Assembly (NCBI RefSeq): GCF_010882175.1
Contig: NZ_WKLH01000002.1
Coordinates: forward strand, 1,657,790 to 1,721,789
Reading direction: 5' to 3'
DNA length: 64,000 bases
Source of the DNA: Mangrovibacterium lignilyticum
Lineage (GTDB): Bacteria; Bacteroidota; Bacteroidia; Bacteroidales; Prolixibacteraceae
Part shown: one piece after another, positions 18,795 through 26,272 of the stretch
Layout of the letters: each line of letters starts with the position of its first letter
How positions within the stretch are numbered: position 1 is the stretch's first letter
Made by a program: the position numbers and the translations under genes
Notes under the pieces: model-generated
Told to the model about the DNA's origin: nothing
The model's database searches: none
Seen by the model: only the letters and a program-made list of their open reading frames with translations

Positions 18795-19415
18795 ATGAGA
18801 TTAAAACAGCTAACAAGAACAGCATTCAGCTTCGCCCTGATATTGACCTCCTTTACCTTGTTCGGACAGAACAGAATCATCCGTAACCAGGGGTTTTATT
18901 ACACCATTGAGGGAAGTGCGGGCTATGGGTTGAAAATGACAACTGACTACCCACCAAACTGGCATGACGATTTTTCGCCCATGAATTTCGGAATCAAGGG
19001 ATCGGCCAACATCTTTTTAAATTATCACATTTCTACCGGCGCAGGCCTGGGGCTAAACCAATATACAAGTCCCAACATAAGCACCCTGCCAGTCACCGCC
19101 AATGTCAAATACTTTTTTGGCAAACCAGCCAGAACACCTTTTATATATGCTGAAGGCGGCTATGCCTTTCGCACGAAAGCCGACAAACAACATAAGGGAC
19201 CGGTTTATGAAGTTGGCCTCGGCTACCGTCACCAGCTGCAAAACCGGTATAATTTCCTGATGTTCAAAATTGGCTACAGCTACTTTAAGACCAAACACTG
19301 GATTTGGGATCACAAACCAAACACCGTCCCCTCAGATTGGGATATGCAGTGGTACTTTTTGGAACGTCCGGCCATTAACTTCACGATTTGTTTCTACCAC
19401 TCGACGAGATATTAG
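18795..19415 (+). CDS. Hypothetical outer-membrane beta-barrel-like protein
   Basis: A 206-residue protein with a signal peptide (MRLKQLTRTAFSFALILTS, cleavage after about residue 24, FGQN). The rest alternates aromatic and small residues in short strands (EGSAGYGLKM, ISTGAGLGLNQY, YAEGGYAFRTKA, YNFLMFKIGYSYF), the texture of a small outer-membrane beta barrel, and it ends in a hydrophobic strand. It has its own promoter region and a terminator after it. The family is not recognised. An outer-membrane location is inferred. Confidence 0.72.
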   Translation: MRLKQLTRTAFSFALILTSFTLFGQNRIIRNQGFYYTIEGSAGYGLKMTTDYPPNWHDDFSPMNFGIKGSANIFLNYHISTGAGLGLNQYTSPNISTLPVTANVKYFFGKPARTPFIYAEGGYAFRTKADKQHKGPVYEVGLGYRHQLQNRYNFLMFKIGYSYFKTKHWIWDHKPNTVPSDWDMQWYFLERPAINFTICFYHSTRY

Positions 19416-19457
19416 ATATTAGACTTCAGATATTAGAACATTAGATGATAGAAAAAA

Positions 19458-19491
19458 GAAGGCCGGGACTGTGTTGACATTCCCGGCCTTC
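19458..19491. terminator. Bidirectional terminator between convergent genes
   Basis: Perfect 11-base stem GAAGGCCGGGA / TCCCGGCCTTC, preceded by an A run. It lies between the plus-strand gene ending at 19415 and the minus-strand gene ending at 19507 and can serve both. Confidence 0.85.
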
Positions 19492-19506
19492 CTGCTATAA
19501 TCGTTT

Positions 19507-20658
19507 TTAGTTGTAGCGTCTGAAAAAGTTATGCATCTGATCGGTCAAACGCGAATAAATCGGTTTGGTAAACTCCAGAAACATATCTTGTGGTCCCGGC
19601 GGCGGAACAGCCTGGTTGTTCAAAATCCGCACTTCTTCTTTTGTCAACACACGCTCATCACCAATAAAAATACCATATTGGTTACGCCATAGGAACTCGC
19701 CCGGGATATTGTTATCCAGAAGCAGTTTATTGGCCTGAAATTCATTGACACGCACTTTTATCAGTCCACCTGATGCAACTTCATCAGTGATCACTCTGAT
19801 TTTCCCTTTTACTTTCACCAGTCGCTTTTCGGTACGCACCGAGTCACGGGAAACTTTCACCTTTACTTCTTCTTCAATCTCACGATTCAGGTTTTGCTCT
19901 TCTTCATAATGTTTCGGACGCTCAATGTAAAAGTCCATAAAGGCCAAATTCACCACCATATCGGGGTATTTCAAATTAATCTTCTCAGCTTCCTGCGGGG
20001 TGAAAAAGTTCACAAAGCTTTCTGATGGATAAAGTTGATTCATCCGCTCCATCAGCTGGCTGTAAAAGAAATCAGCCGTCAGTTCATAATTCATCGATGG
20101 GGCCGGAAGCGGTTCGACAATCACCCGCAAGGTGGCCAGCTCCTTCGCCTCGTTCATCTGTTGCAGCACATCTTTATAACCGGGCACCAAACGATCGCAC
20201 TCGCGGAAGTTCCGGCAAGCCTGCTTGGCATCATCCCTCGTTTGGCGATCAAGGGAAGCCATTCCTGCAGCATAATGCTCCTCAGCAGCACGCTGGAAAA
20301 CATCATCCAATTCCGATGTGTAAATTTTGGGAGAAGGGATTATCTTTCGGGCAGCCGGAATACGACGGATAGTCTCCGAAATTCCATTTACCTGCTGCAT
20401 GACAGCCAATGTTCTGTTCCACTTGAACGGATCGTTTCCGGCCAGCGTTTGGTCGATCTCTTCCTGGTAATATTGCATCGCCATAGGATAACCATCGGCC
20501 ACAACCTGCTGCGCTTTGCGGTTATTCGGGTCTTGACTTAAACGGTTCACCGCTTTCGAGATGGCTTCTTTAAAGTTGCCTTGATCCAATGCTTTTTGTC
20601 CGGAAGAACAAGCTCCCAGAATCAACACAACCGACAGTAACCAGTAAATCTTTTTCAT
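19507..20658 (-). CDS. Hypothetical TPR-like lipoprotein
   Basis: A 383-residue lipoprotein, with the lipobox ILGAC giving C16. Residues 20-70 resemble a tetratricopeptide repeat (ALDQGNFKEAISKAV...DPNNRKAQQ). The middle is helical, and the C-terminal half contains beta-rich segments with EEVKVKVSRDS and KVRVNEF. It is probably anchored to the inner face of the outer membrane. I have seen this layout as an uncharacterised Bacteroidota protein but know no function for it. Confidence 0.75.
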   Translation of the reverse strand: MKKIYWLLSVVLILGACSSGQKALDQGNFKEAISKAVNRLSQDPNNRKAQQVVADGYPMAMQYYQEEIDQTLAGNDPFKWNRTLAVMQQVNGISETIRRIPAARKIIPSPKIYTSELDDVFQRAAEEHYAAGMASLDRQTRDDAKQACRNFRECDRLVPGYKDVLQQMNEAKELATLRVIVEPLPAPSMNYELTADFFYSQLMERMNQLYPSESFVNFFTPQEAEKINLKYPDMVVNLAFMDFYIERPKHYEEEQNLNREIEEEVKVKVSRDSVRTEKRLVKVKGKIRVITDEVASGGLIKVRVNEFQANKLLLDNNIPGEFLWRNQYGIFIGDERVLTKEEVRILNNQAVPPPGPQDMFLEFTKPIYSRLTDQMHNFFRRYN

Positions 20659-21051
20659 AAGAATTCAATTTAAATCAATCAGGTTAAATAAAAGGAATGA
20701 TGAAAGACTGGTATCGAAAATAATGCCACAAATTAAATCGCAACGTTTGCGCACGCAATTTCCGCTCTTGTTCGAAAGCAAAAACCGATTCAATCAAATA
20801 CGAAAGGCACAACTCATTTAACTTCCGCTAAGTACTCTTTTCATTCCGAAAGTAAAAATAGATTTTTTTAGCATATCTAAAAAGGCGATTTCATTGAATC
20901 ACTTTTATTTATAGCCTTTCCACTTAACAAGATCCTCAGGCTGAAGACCTCCGGACACCCATCCGGCATTTATAAATAGTTGATAAAAAGCGCGGGGCGT
21001 CTCCTTCGATTCCGCGGAATTTTGAATAACTTTCCGCTTCAATTCAACCCC
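20659..21051. other. Intergenic region between divergent genes
   Basis: A 393-base stretch between the minus-strand lipoprotein and the plus-strand pentapeptide protein. It is AT-rich in the middle. No ORF, RNA gene or clear hairpin was seen. A 24-codon in-frame extension of the next gene (from 20980) has no supporting features. Confidence 0.55.
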
Positions 21052-21615
21052 ATGGATCATTACGACGAAAACTTTTCAAATACCTTATTTCAAACGGAGC
21101 AGCTTCAGAACGGAGCCTACGATGGTTGCACTTTTCAATCGTGCTCATTCGCCGACAAACAGTTCAACCACCTGGAATTTCTGGGTTGTAAATTCATCGA
21201 CTGTGATTTTTCACAAACAAAATCGGTTCAAACTGCTTTCAAAGATGCCTTATTCATCAACTGTAAACTGATTGGATTTGATTTCAGCGTATGTGTGGAT
21301 TTCTTGTTCCAGGTTAAATTTGAAAGCAGTCTCCTCGACTATGCCTTGTTCGGACAAAAAAATATGAAGCAAACCCGTTTCAAAGCCTGTTCGGTGAAGG
21401 AAGCCGATTTCTCAGGCACCAATCTCAGCGGCGCTGTTTTCGAACAATGCGATTTAACCAATACGCTGTTTGACAATTGTAACCTGGAGAAAGCTGATTT
21501 CCGATCGGCCAGGCATTTCACCATCGATCCGAACCGGAACCGAATGAAAGGAGCGCGTTTCTCAAACTTCGCTTTAGCTGGTCTGTTAAGGAATTACAGA
21601 TTGAAAATTGATTGA
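21052..21615 (+). CDS. Pentapeptide-repeat protein
   Basis: A 187-residue protein made almost entirely of A(D/N)Lxx-type pentapeptide repeats (FKACSVKEADFSGTNLSGAV, FEQCDLTNTLFDNCNLEKAD), which fold as a right-handed quadrilateral beta helix. The nearest families are the pentapeptide DNA-gyrase protectors (Qnr, MfpA), but similarity of fold is not evidence of that function. I chose the ATG at 21052 because the frame upstream shows no repeat and looks noncoding. It is followed 35 bases later by mazG. It is cytosolic, and no partner is evident. Confidence 0.85.
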   Translation: MDHYDENFSNTLFQTEQLQNGAYDGCTFQSCSFADKQFNHLEFLGCKFIDCDFSQTKSVQTAFKDALFINCKLIGFDFSVCVDFLFQVKFESSLLDYALFGQKNMKQTRFKACSVKEADFSGTNLSGAVFEQCDLTNTLFDNCNLEKADFRSARHFTIDPNRNRMKGARFSNFALAGLLRNYRLKID

Positions 21616-21650
21616 TCACCATTCAAAATTGATTATTAATAGACAAACAT

Positions 21651-22427
21651 ATGCAAGACAAATTGAACGCTTTTGGCCAACTGTTGGAAATCATGGACGA
21701 ATTACGTCAAAAGTGCCCCTGGGACCGGGAACAAACTTTTGAATCGCTGCGCAAACTAACCATCGAAGAAACCTACGAACTGGGTGACGCGATATTGCAG
21801 GCCGACATGGACGAAATAAAAAAGGAATTGGGCGACCTGTTGCTACACATTGTGTTCTATGCCAAGATCGGCGAAGAAAAGAATGCCTTCAACATTGAAG
21901 ATGTGATTCTATCGCTGAATGAAAAGCTGATCTACCGCCATCCGCATATCTACGGCGAAGTCAATGTCAACAATTCGCGCGAGGTGGAGCAAAACTGGGA
22001 AACCCTTAAGCTGAAAGAAAAAGGACGCAAAAAGAAAACCGTCCTGGAAGGTGTTCCGGCATCGCTTCCGGCGTTGGTTAAAGCCAATCGTATTCAGGAA
22101 AAAGCCAGCGGTGTAGGCTTCGACTGGGAACATCCCGGGCAGGTGTGGGATAAAGTCAAAGAGGAAGTGGACGAGCTGCAACACGAAATCAATGTCATCG
22201 ATGAAGATAAAATTGAAGCGGAATTCGGTGATCTGTTTTTTGCCCTGGTTAATGCCGCGCGCCTGTATAAAATTGATCCGGAAGCAGCCCTGGAACGGAC
22301 CAACCTGAAATTCATGAAACGATTCAATTACCTGGAAAGCCAAACGCTCAAAAAAGGAATTGATTTGAAAAAGATGCCTTTAGCTGAAATGGACAAATAC
22401 TGGGAAGAAGCTAAAAAAATGGAATAA
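21651..22427 (+). CDS. mazG: Nucleoside triphosphate pyrophosphohydrolase MazG
   Basis: A 258-residue enzyme that hydrolyses NTPs to NMP and pyrophosphate, a house-cleaning and stress function. Two MazG domains are visible. The first starts LLEIMDELRQKCPWDREQTF, with the metal-binding pattern EETYELGDAI...KKELGDLLLH (residues about 37-65). The second holds KVKEEVDELQHEI and EAEFGDLFFALVNAAR (about 165-205). Length and order match bacterial MazG. It lies between the pentapeptide gene and a secreted protein gene 24 bases downstream, probably in one transcript. Confidence 0.95.
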   Translation: MQDKLNAFGQLLEIMDELRQKCPWDREQTFESLRKLTIEETYELGDAILQADMDEIKKELGDLLLHIVFYAKIGEEKNAFNIEDVILSLNEKLIYRHPHIYGEVNVNNSREVEQNWETLKLKEKGRKKKTVLEGVPASLPALVKANRIQEKASGVGFDWEHPGQVWDKVKEEVDELQHEINVIDEDKIEAEFGDLFFALVNAARLYKIDPEAALERTNLKFMKRFNYLESQTLKKGIDLKKMPLAEMDKYWEEAKKME

Positions 22428-22451
22428 ATCGTCCACCTAAACACAAACATT

Positions 22452-22982
22452 ATGAAAAAGCTAACCATCCTCGCCGTTCTCTTTTTAAGTGTTGTTTCTG
22501 GCTTTGCCCAGGAAAGTCCCTTCGAAAAATTGTCGTTCCTGTATGGTAACTGGGAAGGTACCGGTAGCGGCTTTGGGAATAACCAGTCAACCATAACGGC
22601 CTCCTATCAACCAATCATGGACAGCACGTACATTGAATTTGTGAATGATTCGAAATTCGATCCAACGGCTCAAAATCCGGCAGGCGAACATCACACCGAC
22701 AAGGGAATGATCAGCTACGACAAAGCGCGGAAACAAATTGTCATCCGGCAATTCAACAGCGAAGGGTACATCAACCAATATGTGCTGGTTAACTCGTTGT
22801 CCACAGCAAACCTGCTTGTTTTTCAAACTGAAATAATTGAGAACTTCATGCCCGGAGGAAGCGCCAAATGGACCATCGAAAAGAAAAGCGATGAGGAAAT
22901 TGAAACCAACTTCTATGTGACTTTTCCCGGCCGCGACGCTGCCTGCTTTGGAACCAATACCCTGCACAAAGTACAGCACTAA
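22452..22982 (+). CDS. Secreted lipocalin/FABP-like hypothetical protein
   Basis: A 176-residue protein with a signal peptide (residues 1-20, ending GFAQ). The body begins FEKLSFLYGNWEGTGSG and continues as antiparallel strands, a pattern typical of small ligand-binding beta barrels in the DUF1579/nitrobindin-like group. The likely place is the periplasm. It begins 24 bases after mazG, so it is probably co-transcribed, though a functional link is not obvious. The ligand is unknown. Confidence 0.72.
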   Translation: MKKLTILAVLFLSVVSGFAQESPFEKLSFLYGNWEGTGSGFGNNQSTITASYQPIMDSTYIEFVNDSKFDPTAQNPAGEHHTDKGMISYDKARKQIVIRQFNSEGYINQYVLVNSLSTANLLVFQTEIIENFMPGGSAKWTIEKKSDEEIETNFYVTFPGRDAACFGTNTLHKVQH

Positions 22983-23160
22983 AACAGCCGGATTCGAAAA
23001 CATCGCTGATCCAACCTCTTCAAACAGCTTGATCAGCCAAAAAAACAGGCCTCCTATTTCCCCAAAGAAGAAGGGATAGACAGCCCATCCGAAACCCGGC
23101 CAATTGCAACTCACAAAACCGGGCTGCGTATATCCTGCAAAAACCGACTAAGCCAAACTT

Positions 23161-25500
23161 ATGACCCAAAACCAGGATCTTAGCAATCAGTTGACTGAAA
23201 AGCTTAATTTATTGATTCAGAAGCAACAGACGATTTCGAAGGAAATTGAAGCATTGCGACAGGAAATTAACGACTTCAAACGGTCAACGGCTCCCCGGAC
23301 CACAGCAACCATTTCACAAAGCGCCGAAGAACCGATCAGCAACCAACCGATAGCAACCGAAGCTTCCTCAACCGGAAAGCCAAAACCCAAAGTTGAACGG
23401 ACAAGCTTGCGGGTTCCGCAATTCAAGACCAATCTGGAGAAGTTTATCGGGGAAAACCTGATCAACAAAATTGGTATTGTCATTACTGTTATCGGGGTTT
23501 TCATTGGAGCCAAATATGCCATTGACCATGAACTCATCAGTCCGGTTACCCGAATTGCTTTAGGTTACCTGATGGGAACGGGACTCCTGTTTTTTGCCTT
23601 TAAACTCAAAAGCAAGTACCTAAACTACAGCGCAGTGTTGTTAAGTGGTGCCATGACCATACTCTATTTCATCACCTTCATTGCCTATAGTTTTTACAAC
23701 TTGTTTCCGCAGGCCATTGCCTTCCCGATTATGGTTATCGTTACGGTGTTCACCGTGCTGTCGGCCATGAAATATGACAAGCAGATTATTGCTCACCTGG
23801 GATTGGTGGGCGCTTATGCCGTTCCCTTTTTGCTGAGTGATTCACCGGACCAGACGAACATTCTTTTCGGCTATATGCTGATCATCAACTTGGGCATCCT
23901 GGCAATTTCATTGAAGCGTTACTGGAAACGCCTTTATTTTTCAGCCTTCCTTGTGAGTTGGGGCATCTATTTCCTCAACTTTCAAGTCAGTCCAAATCCC
24001 AGTGAAGAGATTGCTTTGTTCTTCCCGTTTCTTTCGGGCTTCTTCGCGATTTTCTACCTGGCATTCTTAGGCTATAAAGTCCATCATAAGGAGAAATTTG
24101 AACTTGCCGATATTATTTTGCTGCTCCTGAATTCGTTCATTTTCTTTGGCAACGGCTATATTTTGTTGGATCAGAATACCGACTACCAACATCTTCGGGG
24201 ATCGTTCGCCATCGGGAATGCCCTTATTCACGCAGCGGTCTGTTTCCTTATTTTCAAACAAAAGCTGGTCGACAAAAACCTGTTCTATTTTATATTGGCG
24301 CTGGCGCTTACCTTCTTAACGATTGCCATTCCCGCTCAGTTCGAAGGCAACTGGATAACGGTATTCTGGACGCTGGAAGCTATTGCTTTGTTCTGGATCG
24401 GCAGAAGCAGGCAAGCCGGTTTTTATGAACTACTCTCGTACCTGCTCATGTTTATCGCTTTTCTAAGTCTCGCTTCTGACTGGGGGAAGTTTTACACTAA
24501 CTTTTTCAACCGCCTTAGCCCAATCAGTCCGTTGGTTCCTTTCCTGAATATCTATTTTGTCTCGTCTCTGCTTGTCATTATCGCGTTTGGAAACATCAAT
24601 CTGATCTATTCGAGCAAACGTTTTCCGCCGCCCGTTCTGCCTAAGAACGACCTGTTGGTTTTAATGCCCTACCTTATTCCATTCTTGTTTTTGGTAGTGA
24701 CTTATTTCACCTTCCGCCTCGAAATTGCCGCTGCCTGGAACAGTTACTATGTGCATGCCAAGGCGCTAACCACCGCCGACGAAGCAAACAGCCTCCGATA
24801 TGTATTCCGATCCGATGTGATTGATTTCAATACCATTTCGGGCATCAATTACTCCCTGTTGTTTTTTGTTGCGCTGGCCTATACGAATCTGAAGAAGTTA
24901 CAAAAGTCCTTCCTGGCTTATGTCTGTTTTTTGCTGCTATGCGTAACTTTGATCTCTTTTCTGACGCAAGGACTTTCAACCATCGCCCAACTGAGAGACA
25001 GTTACCTGCAACCCGGGCTTGATGACTATTTCGACCGGAGTATCTTCAAACTTCTGGTTCGGTATATTTCCTATGGCTTTGTGGCCATCGCTTTAATTGT
25101 CCTGCACAAAATTATTCAGCCGGAATATATGCGCCTGAAGATCAACCTGGTCTTTACCTTCATGTTGCATCTCACCATCCTTTGGATGGCAACCAGCGAA
25201 TTGGTCAACTGGCTGGAAATTGCGTCGGTTTCACAATCCGACAAGCTTGGCGTGAGTATCCTGTGGGGACTCTATTCCCTGTTGCTGATCGTCCTGGGCA
25301 TTCGGCGGAAAAACAAATACCTCCGGGTGGGCGCCATGTTCCTGTTTGGTGTCACCCTGCTCAAGTTGTTCTTTTACGATCTGACGCATCTGAATACCAT
25401 CTCCAAAACAATTGTATTTGTTTCGTTGGGTGTTCTCCTGCTCATCATTTCCTTCCTGTACAATAAATTTACCTATCTGATATCCGAGGAGGAATCGTGA
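23161..25500 (+). CDS. DUF2339 multi-pass membrane protein
   Basis: A 779-residue protein with a short coiled-coil start (residues 5-45) and a basic/Pro linker. About 20 or more hydrophobic segments run from residue 97 to the end. The conserved opening FIGENLINKIGIVITVIGVFIGAKYAID and the following Gly-rich helices match DUF2339. The family is found across Bacteroidota and Proteobacteria and has no established biochemical role. It stands alone, with a hairpin after the stop. Confidence 0.88.
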   Translation: MTQNQDLSNQLTEKLNLLIQKQQTISKEIEALRQEINDFKRSTAPRTTATISQSAEEPISNQPIATEASSTGKPKPKVERTSLRVPQFKTNLEKFIGENLINKIGIVITVIGVFIGAKYAIDHELISPVTRIALGYLMGTGLLFFAFKLKSKYLNYSAVLLSGAMTILYFITFIAYSFYNLFPQAIAFPIMVIVTVFTVLSAMKYDKQIIAHLGLVGAYAVPFLLSDSPDQTNILFGYMLIINLGILAISLKRYWKRLYFSAFLVSWGIYFLNFQVSPNPSEEIALFFPFLSGFFAIFYLAFLGYKVHHKEKFELADIILLLLNSFIFFGNGYILLDQNTDYQHLRGSFAIGNALIHAAVCFLIFKQKLVDKNLFYFILALALTFLTIAIPAQFEGNWITVFWTLEAIALFWIGRSRQAGFYELLSYLLMFIAFLSLASDWGKFYTNFFNRLSPISPLVPFLNIYFVSSLLVIIAFGNINLIYSSKRFPPPVLPKNDLLVLMPYLIPFLFLVVTYFTFRLEIAAAWNSYYVHAKALTTADEANSLRYVFRSDVIDFNTISGINYSLLFFVALAYTNLKKLQKSFLAYVCFLLLCVTLISFLTQGLSTIAQLRDSYLQPGLDDYFDRSIFKLLVRYISYGFVAIALIVLHKIIQPEYMRLKINLVFTFMLHLTILWMATSELVNWLEIASVSQSDKLGVSILWGLYSLLLIVLGIRRKNKYLRVGAMFLFGVTLLKLFFYDLTHLNTISKTIVFVSLGVLLLIISFLYNKFTYLISEEES

Positions 25501-25520
25501 AAAAATACCCGGTTTCGGGT
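25501..25520 (-). terminator. Terminator for the carbonic anhydrase/ppc direction
   Basis: Hairpin ACCCG-GTTT-CGGGT at 25507-25520 with an A run at 25501-25505, read on the minus strand as a stem followed by T. It ends the minus-strand unit and can slow plus-strand readthrough. Confidence 0.7.
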
Positions 25521-25530
25521 GAAGGAAAGC

Positions 25531-26223
25531 TCAGACAACATCGAAATGCTTCACCTGGATGTAATCCGGCAGATCCGGAGGCGTGTTTAAGACCACACCA
25601 CCCAACAGGAAGATCTTCTCGGCTTTGAAAAGCGCCTTGATGCGATTGGCCTGGCGCAGAACAAAGCAATGACTCTCGGCCATGACAATATCAATGAGAT
25701 TTAACTCCGGTGTTACCGGCGATATATGATCCATGTGCGGCAGGATCATTTGTTTTACCCGCCACTGCTGGTAATCATCCGGATGGAGTTCCGGACTTTC
25801 GCCCTTTGCGGCAAGCAATTGCTGATAAGCACCAATGGCTGCACCGCAGGAAAGGGTATTGCGCTGCTGTCCGGGGCGATGTAAATAACCGTTCTTTTCG
25901 TTATCAATCCCCATATGCGGACCATAAAAGATGAAAGCCGTTCCCGCGTCGGGAATGTGATCACCAAAGGCATTGAACCCGGTTTCACCCGTAAAGGGAT
26001 AACCCGTTATTCCTCCCAAAGCAAAAGCATGCCCGTAAATGGCGCGGATCTTTTCCATGACCGGGTTATTCAACTCATCGGGGCAAAGGGAAAAAGCAGC
26101 GATATTTTTTGCCGGATCAAGCCCATAGGCTTGTACTAATTCTTGATAATAACTCTCCAACACCTCTTCATAAGGCGCTGCGCCGGAGAACAGCGTTTCA
26201 ATCCGCTCAATTGTTCGGTTCAT
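25531..26223 (-). CDS. LCIB-type beta-carbonic anhydrase-like protein
   Basis: A 230-residue protein resembling the algal low-CO2-inducible B/C family, a divergent beta-carbonic anhydrase. Counted from the upstream ATG at 26256, C58 (SLCPDEL), H114 (YGPHMGID) and C137 (LSCGAAIGAY) form the Cys-His-Cys set expected to hold zinc. The stretch FALGGITGYPFTGETGFNAF is also typical. The ATG at 26256 sits in the loop of a terminator hairpin, so I chose the ATG at 26223 (MNRTIERIETLF). It lies just downstream of ppc, whose substrate is bicarbonate, which suggests local CO2 hydration. Not all LCIB homologues are active, so catalysis is an inference. Confidence 0.8.
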   Translation of the reverse strand: MNRTIERIETLFSGAAPYEEVLESYYQELVQAYGLDPAKNIAAFSLCPDELNNPVMEKIRAIYGHAFALGGITGYPFTGETGFNAFGDHIPDAGTAFIFYGPHMGIDNEKNGYLHRPGQQRNTLSCGAAIGAYQQLLAAKGESPELHPDDYQQWRVKQMILPHMDHISPVTPELNLIDIVMAESHCFVLRQANRIKALFKAEKIFLLGGVVLNTPPDLPDYIQVKHFDVV

Positions 26224-26239
26224 TCCAAAATGTTTATTC

Positions 26240-26263
26240 AAAAAAAGGGAAGCCATGCTTCCC
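26240..26263 (-). terminator. Terminator hairpin between ppc and the carbonic anhydrase gene
   Basis: On the minus strand GGGAAGC-ATG-GCTTCCC is followed by seven T. It starts 10 bases after the ppc stop (26273-26275). Some readthrough or a separate promoter would be needed for the downstream gene. Confidence 0.8.
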
Positions 26264-26272
26264 TAACGATCA

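Noticed and set aside
21052-21615. Qnr-type quinolone resistance for the pentapeptide protein
   Set aside because: The repeat fold alone does not show gyrase binding, and no Qnr-specific features were seen.
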